A DNA stretch of 9,536 nucleotides, from the NCBI GenBank assembly GCA_902791085.1, contig CADAUN010000045.1:1-9536 (forward strand), given 5' to 3'. This DNA is from an uncultured Erysipelotrichaceae bacterium (GTDB taxonomy: Bacteria > Bacillota_I > Bacilli_A > RFN20 > CAG-826). Positions 1 through 6,654 of this stretch are shown here, in pieces; the first letter of the stretch is position 1; the number at the start of each line of letters is the position of its first letter. The notes beneath the pieces are model-generated. The model did no database searches and was not told the origin of the DNA. It saw only the letters and a list, made by a program, of their open reading frames with translations. The position numbers and the translations under genes are program-made.

Positions 1-90
1 TCGAAAGCAATGCCCTTCGACGTCAAGGAAGCATATGGGAAATGGCATTCGGGGTCTTCGGGGACAAGTAACTTATCAGTAGACATGTAA
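1..90 (+). other. Possible 3' end of a gene cut by the window edge
   Basis: All three plus-strand frames are open from the left edge and stop at 69-71 (TAA), 80-82 (TAG) and 88-90 (TAA). The stretch is richer in G+C than the following 120 bases, which is what the tail of a coding region would look like. The frame ending at 71 would close with residues WEMAFGVFGDK; the frame ending at 90 with SNLSVDM. I recognise neither and cannot choose between them. A short A+T-rich hairpin follows (stem TCTATTTC 100-107 with GAAATAGA 117-124) but it lacks a T-tract, so it is not a convincing terminator. Confidence 0.25.
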
Positions 91-213
91 AACAGAGCCT
101 CTATTTCACATCATTTGAAATAGAACAGAATTCTTTTGATCCCTAGCCCAGAAATGCAATTAGGGTGTTTAAATCAGGTAACGTAATCGCCTTGTTTAGA
201 TAAATGCACCCCA

Positions 214-1530
214 TCATAAAAACATTGTCATGTAATGTGGAATGGTCACTTTAACATCAGATGTTCCTATATTCCCATCAATGATTTTATAGGCAACAGA
301 TGGTTTGTATGTTTCGATAAATCGATTCAATGATTTTGTTGCAGTGTTCCCAGCCTTCACCTCTAAAGGAATAACTTCTCTATTCTTTTCAATAAGGAAT
401 TCTAATTCGTTAGAATCATCGGTCTTATAGTAATAAAGCGCATATCCTTTTTTCACTAAAGTTTCCGCGATGATATTTTCGTAAATTCCTCCCTTAGCAT
501 TTCCTTTAATTGTGTTTTCTAGAATCGCTTTTTTGGTTTCGAATCCATACATGGCGCATAGTAAACCAGTATCATTGATGTATAGCTTAAATTGATTGTC
601 ATCGGAATTCGCCATCAATGGCAAATAGGGTTCGTGAACGTTATAGCACGGATTAACAATATTAGAATCTTTTAGCCATTGAATACTTCCGGCATATTTT
701 TTGCTTGTTTGGCCTTTTTCGACTGTAGAATATTGAAATTTTTTAATTTCTTTGGCAAGTTGTTTTGAGATAGCATCATAGCACTGACGCACTTTAATTT
801 TTTCTGATCCTTTTGCCCGTTTCGAAATATCAAAGCGATAATTTTCTAAGATTCTATCCTGCAAAACACTAACTTTCGTAAAGTCGTGATGAACAACATA
901 GTTAGCAACAACTTCAGGCATTCCACCAACAACCATAAATTCACGAAATAGCGTTTCGTATTTTTCATTGATTGAGAAAGGAACTTTCTCTTTCTTGTCA
1001 AAAAGTTCTTTCAAATATGGAATTGCATTCTCATATCCCTCAGCCCATAGAAATTCTTCAAAATCAAGCGAATACATTGTAAGAAACGATTCATATCCAG
1101 TAGGGACAGATTCCGGTTCCTCGGTGTTTTTATCCGCATCTTCACCATATGTCAGTCCTAAAAGGCTACCAGAAGTAATAACGTCAAACCTGCCGTCTTC
1201 AGCAAGAAATTTCAAAGCAGTCCGAGCATTTCCGCAAGCTTGAATTTCATCTAAGAATATCAAGGTGTTCCCTTCAATTAAATTCGCTCCGTTTATCATC
1301 GCAGTCATTCTTTTATAGATTGACTCTGCGCCCAATGCCCCAGTAAAAATCTGTTTCAATTCTTGGTTTTTGATGAAATTAATTTCAATGAAACTTTTAT
1401 ATTCTTTTTTTCCAAATTCGCGGACAAGAAAAGTTTTTCCAACTTGCCTTGCTCCTTTGACCATTAGGCAGTCATTCTTATGTGTGTTTTTCCATTCGAC
1501 AAGTTCTTGATACGCTTTTCTTTTTAACAT
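214..1530 (-). CDS. AAA+ ATPase with C-terminal DUF4143 domain
   Basis: This 438-residue protein has the layout of the AAA_14/DUF4143 family. Residues 26-33 are a Walker A loop (GARQVGKT), residues 90-97 a Walker B segment (LIFLDEIQ), and VITSGSLLG at 118-125 is the family's sensor-like strand. The C-terminal third holds an ELEFLI motif (375-380) and EVK (390-392), the spacing of the degenerate PD-(D/E)XK-like nuclease fold seen in DUF4143. The length is normal and no break is visible. The start is well supported: GGAGG lies 6 nt before the ATG. These proteins are common, often present in many copies per genome, and their function is not established; a nuclease or mobile-element role is inference. 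The gene is A+T-rich and alone on its strand, with relic DNA upstream, which suggests acquisition by transfer. The 33-bp repeats begin about 60 nt upstream of its start codon. Confidence 0.9.
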   Translation of the reverse strand: MLKRKAYQELVEWKNTHKNDCLMVKGARQVGKTFLVREFGKKEYKSFIEINFIKNQELKQIFTGALGAESIYKRMTAMINGANLIEGNTLIFLDEIQACGNARTALKFLAEDGRFDVITSGSLLGLTYGEDADKNTEEPESVPTGYESFLTMYSLDFEEFLWAEGYENAIPYLKELFDKKEKVPFSINEKYETLFREFMVVGGMPEVVANYVVHHDFTKVSVLQDRILENYRFDISKRAKGSEKIKVRQCYDAISKQLAKEIKKFQYSTVEKGQTSKKYAGSIQWLKDSNIVNPCYNVHEPYLPLMANSDDNQFKLYINDTGLLCAMYGFETKKAILENTIKGNAKGGIYENIIAETLVKKGYALYYYKTDDSNELEFLIEKNREVIPLEVKAGNTATKSLNRFIETYKPSVAYKIIDGNIGTSDVKVTIPHYMTMFL

Positions 1531-1592
1531 AAGAATCCTCCGATATTATTTATCTTACTAAAATGATAACTCATTTACCGCACTTATTAATA

Positions 1593-1691
1593 AAAAAGGA
1601 ATAAAATTTGATATTTGTTTTTAGCAAAAAGGAATAAAATCGGATATTGATTTGTTCAAAAAAGGAATAAAATCGGCATATTTATGATTGA
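1593..1691 (-). repeat. Three tandem 33-bp direct repeats upstream of the ATPase gene
   Basis: Three copies begin at 1593, 1626 and 1659, each exactly 33 bp apart. Every copy starts AAAAAGGAATAAAAT on the plus strand; the second and third continue CGG, the first TTG. The remaining 15 bases of each unit are A+T-rich and looser. They lie in the 5' region of the ATPase gene, so on that gene's strand each core reads ATTTTATTCCTTTTT. Thirty-three bases is about three helical turns, which would place protein-binding sites on one face of the DNA. The period also preserves a reading frame (a recurring DFIPF or NFIPF), but the minus-strand frame is broken by a TAA and has no start, so coding is unlikely. 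An operator array or a replication/recombination site are both possible; nothing decides between them. Confidence 0.75.
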
Positions 1692-1927
1692 AATAATTGC
1701 ACTGGTAACCTAAATGTAGACACGCCAAAACTTTACGGAGACAGCGCCGCGTCTAATCTTTTGCTCACGAAAGCCTTGAAGCACCTGAAGGCGATGGCAT
1801 TAACTTTAGGAAGGTTCAACATGGTGATGTGATTGCTTTAGATCATGACGATTGCAAAGCAGCTAAGTTTGAAGATGGTCCCGTTAAACAATGGTGGATA
1901 CCGGTTTCATCTAACATACGTGAATAG
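1692..1927 (+). pseudogene. Frameshifted gene relic
   Basis: Two overlapping frames look protein-like and seem to be halves of one gene end. The first is open from 1692 and contains VDTPKLYGDSAASNLL. Near 1757-1763 the sense moves to another frame, reading FAHESLEAPEGDGINF and ending ...WWIPVSSNIRE at a TAG (1925-1927). No start codon with a ribosome site is present and both halves are short, so this is most simply the decayed 3' end of a lost gene. I do not recognise the family. It lies between the ATPase repeats and the lipoprotein gene in a 576-bp gap with no intact gene. The alternative is that both frames are open by chance. Confidence 0.35.
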
Positions 1928-2004
1928 CGGCTATCTAACTCACTTCTTCTAAGAGCGACTTATGCAGCTACATTTGCAACAAGGGATATAGTGCATCGCT
2001 TGAT

Positions 2005-2053
2005 GCGGCGCTAAAATAGTTTCAAAGCTAAGTGCGTTGATATGATGCGCCGC
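2005..2053. repeat. Short GC-rich inverted repeat in the gap before the lipoprotein gene
   Basis: GCGGCGC at 2005-2011 is the reverse complement of GCGCCGC at 2047-2053, with 35 bases between. GCGCCGC also occurs at 1744-1750. The arms stand out against A+T-rich surroundings. There is no T-tract, so this is not a terminator. It may be a remnant recombination or binding site, or chance. Otherwise positions 1928-2106 show nothing I can name. Confidence 0.3.
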
Positions 2054-2106
2054 CGATCGTTTCATTCGCATACGTCAACATTCACTTATTCTTTAGATAA
2101 ACAAAA

Positions 2107-2619
2107 ATGAAAACGAGAAAAACTTTTGCTTTTATTTTTCTGCCATTAATGGTGCTTTCTTCTTGTCAGTACAAGAGCGACGATGATATGGCGAAAGAAG
2201 AGTATATATCTGTTGTTAACGGAATTTTAGAAAATAAAATTGACAAATTAAAAAGTTTATTTGCCTGTAATATATCGTCAAAAATAATTCATTTTCAAAA
2301 TCAAGTTATTGAATTAATTAATTATGTTACTGGGGAGTATATGTCAAGCAAATATACCGGCACTGGCGCCCAATACATGATAGATGATTTTAAACAAGTA
2401 AGATTTTTGCCTATGGCTGCTTGTGAATTGTATACCACGGATTCTAAGTATTATTTTAGTGTCCTTTACTGCGGCATCGATGACTTTGATGCTGGGAATG
2501 TAGGCATTTGGAACTTGATGGTCCAAAAATGCAAAGATGAAAACGATGCATTTATTCCCTATAGCAGCTATGAAGATTGGAAGGATTCCGATAAATACAG
2601 AGGCATTACATTGATCTGA
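2107..2619 (+). CDS. Putative lipoprotein, DUF5104-like
   Basis: The 170-residue product begins with a lipoprotein signal: basic MKTRK, a hydrophobic stretch to about residue 16, and a lipobox LSSC with the acylated cysteine at position 20. It should be exported and anchored to the outer face of the membrane. The mature part resembles the DUF5104 family of small Bacillota lipoproteins: an early LKSLF segment, an acidic/aromatic middle around IELINYVTGEY (68-78), a TTDSKYYFSV strand (110-119), and NVGIWNLMV (131-139) near the end. The family assignment rests on recalled pattern, not a search, and the function is unknown. There is no Shine-Dalgarno site before the ATG; a weak -10-like TAGATA lies 7 nt upstream. 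The gene is clearly more A+T-rich than the genes to its right and sits beside relic DNA, suggesting acquisition. It ends 23 bp before the convergent GNAT gene. Confidence 0.75.
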   Translation: MKTRKTFAFIFLPLMVLSSCQYKSDDDMAKEEYISVVNGILENKIDKLKSLFACNISSKIIHFQNQVIELINYVTGEYMSSKYTGTGAQYMIDDFKQVRFLPMAACELYTTDSKYYFSVLYCGIDDFDAGNVGIWNLMVQKCKDENDAFIPYSSYEDWKDSDKYRGITLI

Positions 2620-2642
2620 TTTCCGATGAAAATAGAAAATAT

Positions 2643-3155
2643 TTATCTGTTTTTGGCCGGCTCAGAATGGCGCGATTTAACGATAATTTTTTCCATTCGT
2701 AAGTGAGGGACGTTTTCTTCATATGTGACTTCTCCGTCGCGTGTCACTTGATAACCGTTTTTCTCATAGAAGTCAACTTTGTCTAGCTGAGCGAAGCAAA
2801 TCACTTTCCTGCCGCCTAAATCTTTGATTTTGGTTTCGGCAAAGCGAAGCAAATAGCTGCCAACTTTTTGGTGACGGAAGGCTTGTAAGACAGCTACACG
2901 CCGCAAATGAAATGTTTCAGGATCTTCAGGGAAGAAAGAAGCGGTGGCAATTGGTTTCTGATTCCAATATAAGACCAAGCACCAAGCCGTTTCGTCGATT
3001 GCCTCCCAATCCGTTTTAAAACCTTGCTCTTCTAAGAAGACGAGCTTTCGAATTTCTAACGCATCTTGACTGGTGCCATGAGTAAAAGCAAAATCTATCA
3101 TCCTTTCCATTGTATCCAAAAAATAGAAATGTTGTTCGTGATGATTTACATTCAT
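2643..3155 (-). CDS. GNAT-family N-acetyltransferase
   Basis: The product is a cytoplasmic acyl-CoA-dependent acetyltransferase of the GNAT fold. Counting from the chosen start (170 residues), the core begins near MIDFAF (19), followed by EIRKLVFLEEQGF (34-46), the beta-4 strand HLRRVAV (83-89), the acetyl-CoA loop RHQKVGS (94-100, a variant of Q/RxxGxG/A) and the late FYEKNGYQV strand-helix (129-137). It most resembles the ElaA-like/COG2153 branch; the substrate is unknown. The frame is open back to a TTG at 3213-3215, but that extension reads straight through the perfect terminator at 3165-3201 (KPSNPFRWLLFF is hairpin-encoded), so I start at the ATG 3153-3155. ATGs at 3108-3110 and 3099-3101 are also possible and lie closer to the domain edge. 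None has a good Shine-Dalgarno site. TTTAAT lies 6 nt before the chosen ATG, though it overlaps the terminator's T-tract. The gene follows Mrp on the same strand but is separated from it by that terminator. Confidence 0.85.
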   Translation of the reverse strand: MNVNHHEQHFYFLDTMERMIDFAFTHGTSQDALEIRKLVFLEEQGFKTDWEAIDETAWCLVLYWNQKPIATASFFPEDPETFHLRRVAVLQAFRHQKVGSYLLRFAETKIKDLGGRKVICFAQLDKVDFYEKNGYQVTRDGEVTYEENVPHLRMEKIIVKSRHSEPAKNR

Positions 3156-3164
3156 TGGTTCATT

Positions 3165-3201
3165 AAAAAAAAGAAGCCATCGGAATGGATTCGATGGCTT
3201 C
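3165..3201 (-). terminator. Intrinsic terminator of the Mrp transcript
   Basis: A perfect 10-bp stem, GAAGCCATCG (3173-3182) with CGATGGCTTC (3192-3201), has a 9-nt loop. On the minus strand it is followed by eight Ts (complement of A 3165-3172). It begins 14 bp after the Mrp stop codon and lies before the GNAT gene, so Mrp and GNAT are probably separate transcripts or GNAT depends on read-through. Confidence 0.9.
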
Positions 3202-3215
3202 AAGGTTTTTGACAA

Positions 3216-4049
3216 TTAAGCTTTTAAGATGGCATCCACGGCGTGAGAAAGATAATCGCCCTGGTATTCTTCAATCTTTCCTTCATCAATCAGCTTGGTT
3301 AACTTCGGATCGATTGGCAATTCATCTAAAAGAGGAACTCCGGTTGATTCTGTTAATAGACCGTTGTTATGGCCAAATACCGAAATCTTTTCGCCACAAT
3401 GTGGGCAAGTGATGTAGGCCATATTTTCTACAATGCCAAGCAATTTGACTTTCATTAATTTGGCCATGTTGATGGATTTGGCAACGACTTCGTTAACTAA
3501 GTCTTGTGGAGTAGCCACAACAATGGCTCCATCAATCGGCAATGATTGGAAGACCGTTAAAGGAACGTCACCTGTTCCTGGCGGCATGTCTATCAACAAG
3601 ACTTCTTTTTCCCCATAGCAAACATCGGTGAACATTTGTGTCACCAGATTAGAAATCAAAGTGCCACGCCATACGATAGGGGTGGTAGGGCTTTCCAACA
3701 GGTTATTCGCACCAAGTAAGGGGATTCCACCTTTTGTGACGACAGGGAAAATGCCGTTCTCGTCTCCGGTAGCGTCCATTTCGTCCACTCCAAAAGCACG
3801 AGCGGCAGAAGGCCCTGTCACATCGGCATCAAGTAAAGCAACCGAATGTCCGGCATTCTTTAACGAGACGGCAAGCAAAGAAGTCACCAAAGACTTTCCC
3901 ACACCGCCTTTTCCCGAAATGACTGCGATGATTTTTTGAAACGAAGTTCCTTCGTGAGGTTTTTTCTTTTGAATTTGTCCTCGCGCTTGACATTCGCTTT
4001 CGCCACACGTTGAGCAGTCATGCGTGCAATTTTCTTTTTGATCGGTCAT
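3216..4049 (-). CDS. Mrp/NBP35-type P-loop ATPase, Fe-S cluster carrier
   Basis: This 277-residue protein belongs to the Mrp/ApbC/NBP35 family, which binds a bridging 4Fe-4S cluster as a dimer and delivers it to apo-proteins in the cytoplasm. Residues 46-53 are the deviant Walker A loop GKGGVGKS; DADVTGPS follows at 74-81, LLIDMPPGTGD (Walker B/switch) at 151-161, and the cluster-binding CPHC at 215-218. The N-terminus carries four cysteines (C8, C12, C15, C20) resembling the extra N-terminal cluster site of NBP35 proteins but more compact. The DUF59 domain found at the N-terminus of many bacterial Mrp proteins is absent. AAGGAG 7 nt before the ATG fixes the start, and a near-consensus promoter lies just upstream. 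The gene is monocistronic by its strong terminator and divergent from the metal permease. Its exact client proteins cannot be inferred. Confidence 0.93.
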   Translation of the reverse strand: MTDQKENCTHDCSTCGESECQARGQIQKKKPHEGTSFQKIIAVISGKGGVGKSLVTSLLAVSLKNAGHSVALLDADVTGPSAARAFGVDEMDATGDENGIFPVVTKGGIPLLGANNLLESPTTPIVWRGTLISNLVTQMFTDVCYGEKEVLLIDMPPGTGDVPLTVFQSLPIDGAIVVATPQDLVNEVVAKSINMAKLMKVKLLGIVENMAYITCPHCGEKISVFGHNNGLLTESTGVPLLDELPIDPKLTKLIDEGKIEEYQGDYLSHAVDAILKA

Positions 4050-4066
4050 ATCTAAACTCCTTGCTT

Positions 4067-4095
4067 ATTATAGGGAAACGATAACGTTTTGTCAT
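4067..4095 (-). promoter_or_regulatory. Promoter of the Mrp gene, with embedded dyad
   Basis: On the minus strand ATGACA (4090-4095) and TATAAT (4067-4072) are separated by 17 bp, a near-consensus sigma-A promoter. The spacer and -35 edge contain the dyad AAACG-ATAA-CGTTT (plus strand, 4076-4089), a possible operator. The -35 box lies only 14 bp from the -35 box of the divergent permease promoter, so one regulator could affect both. Confidence 0.75.
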
Positions 4096-4109
4096 TCCTA
4101 TCACTTCGG

Positions 4110-4138
4110 AAGACAAAATTTTCAAAACGCGTTAAAAT
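4110..4138 (+). promoter_or_regulatory. Promoter of the permease operon, giving a leaderless start
   Basis: AAGACA (4110-4115) and TAAAAT (4133-4138) are separated by 17 bp. The -10 box ends 6 nt before the permease ATG, so transcription should begin at or next to the A of the start codon. The palindrome AACGCGTT (4126-4133) touches the -10 box and could be an operator. No Shine-Dalgarno sequence is present between the promoter and the ATG, which supports a leaderless mRNA. Confidence 0.6.
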
Positions 4139-4144
4139 GCCCCT

Positions 4145-5038
4145 ATGACGTGGTCAGCAGTAGGCGATTTAGCCTTAGATTCGCTCTATGATTCGTTGAA
4201 GGTGCTTGCGCTTGCCTTCGTTCTTTACGTATTGCTTTCTTTCTTTGAAAACAAAATCGCTCATCTTTTGGAGCGAAGGAAACGTTTGGCTCCTTTCTTC
4301 GGTTCTTTAGCAGGTGCCATTCCCCAATGCGGGATTTCGGTCGTCGGTGCTGATTTGTATACCAAAGGCCATTTGACAACGGGGACGTTGATTGCCATTT
4401 TTATTGCTTGCTCTGACGAGGCGCTGCCAATGATTTTTAGCGACTTCCAAGGGAAATGGTATATGGGTTTCGCCATGCTTGGGATCAAAATCGTTTATGC
4501 CAGTTTGGTTGGCATTTTGATTGATTTATTGTTGCCCAAAGATCGTCACGCCGTACAAGAACATATGGAACATTGCCAAGATGAGACTGACGTCCACGTT
4601 GGATGTTGCGGCCATTCCATCGAAGAAACGAAAGGGGAGAATCGCTGGCATGAGCATTTGCTACACCCTTTGGTTCATTCTCTTAAAATATTCGCCTACT
4701 CTTATCTCATTAGCTTCTTATTCGGCCTTCTTATTTTGGGCGTTGGCGAAGAAAACCTTACCAATTTCTTAACGCAAAACATCTATCTTTCGCCCTTATT
4801 TGCCGTGATTGTCGGTTTGATTCCCAATTGCGCCTCTAGCGTTTTGATTTCTGAGCTCTATTTAAGTAACATGCTCCCTTTTGGCGCTTTATTAGCGGGT
4901 TTAAGTGCGAATGCCGGTTTAGGCCCGATTTATTTATTCAAAGACAAAAAACATATTGCTCGCGCCTTCCTGATTATGGGGTTGCAGGTTCTCTTTGCTT
5001 TGATTTTGGGCTATTCTACTTTATGGATTGGAGGTTAA
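4145..5038 (+). CDS. ArsP_2-type heavy-metal permease
   Basis: This 297-residue polytopic membrane protein resembles the ArsP_2 family (putative heavy-metal or arsenic exporters, formerly DUF2899). Each half carries the family signature: GAIPQCGISVVGADLY at 57-72 and GLIPNCASSVLISELY at 224-239, an internal duplication with a Pro-x-Cys in each half. ACSDEA (88-93) follows the first copy and AGLSANAGLG (251-260) the second. Between the halves a cytoplasmic or periplasmic loop of about 45 residues (135-178) is rich in His, Cys and Glu, including GCCGH at 153-157, and probably binds metal. The substrate is unproven; arsenic, manganese or zinc have been suggested for relatives. It is the first gene of an operon with two unknown genes: the next start codon lies 2 nt after its stop and its Shine-Dalgarno site overlaps this gene's end. 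Translation probably starts without a leader, because a -10 box lies 6 nt before the ATG. Confidence 0.85.
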   Translation: MTWSAVGDLALDSLYDSLKVLALAFVLYVLLSFFENKIAHLLERRKRLAPFFGSLAGAIPQCGISVVGADLYTKGHLTTGTLIAIFIACSDEALPMIFSDFQGKWYMGFAMLGIKIVYASLVGILIDLLLPKDRHAVQEHMEHCQDETDVHVGCCGHSIEETKGENRWHEHLLHPLVHSLKIFAYSYLISFLFGLLILGVGEENLTNFLTQNIYLSPLFAVIVGLIPNCASSVLISELYLSNMLPFGALLAGLSANAGLGPIYLFKDKKHIARAFLIMGLQVLFALILGYSTLWIGG

Positions 5039-5039
5039 T

Positions 5040-5216
5040 ATGCCACTTCCACCTAAGAAGAAAAAGAATGATTCTCCCGCATCTAACGGTCGGCGTTCTT
5101 ATTCCATCCATAATCGTACCGGCGAAGACATCGATATGTTGCACGAAAAAGAAATGGATCCGCAAGCCGGTCCCTGGGGATCTGACGCTTATAAAGATGA
5201 CATCGATGGAGCGTAA
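5040..5216 (+). CDS. Small hypothetical protein in the metal-permease operon
   Basis: The 58-residue product is soluble and highly charged. The N-terminus is Pro/Lys-rich (MPLPPKKKKND), the centre contains a basic patch (GRRSYSIHNR, 21-30), and the C-terminus is acidic (DAYKDDIDGA). No membrane segment, signal peptide or cysteine pair is visible, and I do not recognise a family. The ATG at 5040 is preferred to an in-frame TTG at 5028 because GGAGG (5030-5034) lies 5 nt upstream, inside the end of the permease gene. Translation is therefore likely coupled to the permease. Only 3 bp separate its stop from the next gene. The conserved operon position suggests a partner or accessory of the permease or of the membrane protein downstream; that is inference. 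Confidence 0.75.
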   Translation: MPLPPKKKKNDSPASNGRRSYSIHNRTGEDIDMLHEKEMDPQAGPWGSDAYKDDIDGA

Positions 5217-5219
5217 CTT

Positions 5220-5810
5220 ATGGTTAGCGAAGAAGAAGCGCGTTTGTTTTACAAAAACAAAGCCATTCAAACATTGTATTTGTTCTCCTATATCTTATTA
5301 GGAATCTTTTCAGGGGGATATTTGTTACTAAACGGAGTGGCTTTCGTGGTGGAAAATGGTTCTGCCCCTAGTCATGCTTTTGGATGGCTTTGGACCTCTG
5401 TCTCATTCTTTGGACTTGCTTTGATTTTAACCATCATTACCCTATGTCTCGCTTTTATCGATGATGGGGATGGCTTTTCCTTGCGTCGTCTTCATGCGGT
5501 CAATCATTTGAAATTATGGGTTCGTCTTGTTCTTGCATTAGGCGCCGTCTTTTTGCTATTGGCCGCCACCATTGGCGAAGCAGGAAAAAGCCAAGGAAAC
5601 ATCGCTTGGGGTAATTTTTTATTTTCCGCCGCCATTGTCCTTCTTTGCGCGGAAGGGTTAATGACGTTATATTCGCTTTGGCACTTGGCGTGGACCAAAG
5701 AAAATCCGGAACGATATGGAAGTAGTTTCTTGCCTGTTGCTAAGTCCGAAACCGCGCGAAAAGATGAAGTAACAGTCACTTCAAAAAAGAATCCACCGAG
5801 CAAACATTAA
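5220..5810 (+). CDS. Hypothetical four-helix membrane protein
   Basis: The 196-residue protein has four predicted membrane helices, near residues 17-44, 56-80, 99-118 and 129-155, with short loops and a charged 40-residue tail ending KKNPPSKH. Both ends are hydrophilic, and positive residues predict a cytoplasmic N- and C-terminus. No catalytic or metal-binding motif stands out and I do not recognise the family. GGAG (5208-5211) lies 8 nt before the ATG and overlaps the end of the 58-residue gene, so the three genes from 4145 are one operon. It ends 14 bp before the convergent amidohydrolase gene, and no clear intrinsic terminator lies in that gap, so the two transcripts may overlap. Confidence 0.8.
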   Translation: MVSEEEARLFYKNKAIQTLYLFSYILLGIFSGGYLLLNGVAFVVENGSAPSHAFGWLWTSVSFFGLALILTIITLCLAFIDDGDGFSLRRLHAVNHLKLWVRLVLALGAVFLLLAATIGEAGKSQGNIAWGNFLFSAAIVLLCAEGLMTLYSLWHLAWTKENPERYGSSFLPVAKSETARKDEVTVTSKKNPPSKH

Positions 5811-5824
5811 GGGGATTTGTTCTG

Positions 5825-6646
5825 TCATTTTCCTTCTTTTGTCTTCTTTCGTTCAGGGAAATGAATGCCATATAATTTCGCGGCATTTCCGCCCATTAAA
5901 GCACGCCACTCTTTCCCCGATAAATCCAAGGCATTAGAAAAATATTCCTCATAAAGGGGATTGTCTAACGTTTTTTCTCCGTCTACTGGATTGTCGGTGC
6001 CAAAAAGAATCCGATTCGGACCGACTTCATCGATGACGCGTTTGGCATCGCTCATTTTGACCCAGGCAGTGTCCGCATCGATATTCGGGTGCGTTTTTAA
6101 GACACGAATGGCTTCGTCTTTATCATCTGTGCAAAGCTCTAAATGAGCGGCGACAAAATGAATCCTAGGAAAACGAGAAGCTGCCATGCCTAAATAACGG
6201 ATGGAAGAATAACGATCCTTGGCCGTATGAACGAGCAAAGGCTTCTTTTCTAATGAAATGAAACGCAGATAAGGGGTAAGGCGGGGGTGAGTAATTCGCA
6301 TCTGGCTTTCCCAAGGATGAAATTTATAACCATAAATGAAACGATTATTTTCGTGAATGCAGCGAATGAGCTCAGGAGTTAAGCGTTCGTGATGAGGATT
6401 GATCCAAACCAAAACCCCGATATGCGTAGGGAATTTATTGGCCAAAGTTAGGCAGTGTTTTAATCCCTCTAAGGCCGTGACGGGATGTGGCTTATATTGG
6501 TCTAAAGACGGATATTCGCTACAATCGCAATCGCTGATTAAGGAAAAGGCGATATCTTTTTCTTTCATGGAACGAAGCAATTGGCTTTCACTTTCTTTCA
6601 AGGTTGGCCAATGCGCGATATGAGCGTGAGAATCAATGATTTTCAT
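5825..6646 (-). CDS. Amidohydrolase-family TIM-barrel metal-dependent hydrolase
   Basis: This 273-residue cytoplasmic enzyme matches the Amidohydrolase_2 family (decarboxylase/hydrolase branch related to ACMSD). The metal site begins with DSHAHI (His7, His9), and continues with Lys108/His110 (GYKFHPW), His140 (LLVHTA), His168 (AAHLEL) and Asp218 (GTDNP), the order expected for the barrel strands. Length is normal. The substrate cannot be deduced; members hydrolyse or decarboxylate various small molecules. No Shine-Dalgarno site precedes the ATG; instead TACAAT lies 8 nt upstream, suggesting a leaderless or nearly leaderless transcript. The gene is alone on its strand, convergent with the permease operon and divergent from the tRNA-Gln gene. 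Confidence 0.85.
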   Translation of the reverse strand: MKIIDSHAHIAHWPTLKESESQLLRSMKEKDIAFSLISDCDCSEYPSLDQYKPHPVTALEGLKHCLTLANKFPTHIGVLVWINPHHERLTPELIRCIHENNRFIYGYKFHPWESQMRITHPRLTPYLRFISLEKKPLLVHTAKDRYSSIRYLGMAASRFPRIHFVAAHLELCTDDKDEAIRVLKTHPNIDADTAWVKMSDAKRVIDEVGPNRILFGTDNPVDGEKTLDNPLYEEYFSNALDLSGKEWRALMGGNAAKLYGIHFPERKKTKEGK

Positions 6647-6654
6647 TTTCTAAC

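Noticed and set aside
141..165. CCCTA/TAGGG inverted repeat after the ATPase gene as its terminator
   Set aside because: Only a 5-bp stem with a 15-nt loop and no T-tract on the minus strand.
968..1243. Plus-strand 91-residue open frame
   Set aside because: It lies wholly inside the ATPase gene on the opposite strand, has no ribosome site, and the minus-strand protein has clear motifs.
1593..1691. CRISPR array
   Set aside because: Only three units whose second halves are A+T-rich and related rather than distinct spacers, no palindromic repeat and no cas genes.
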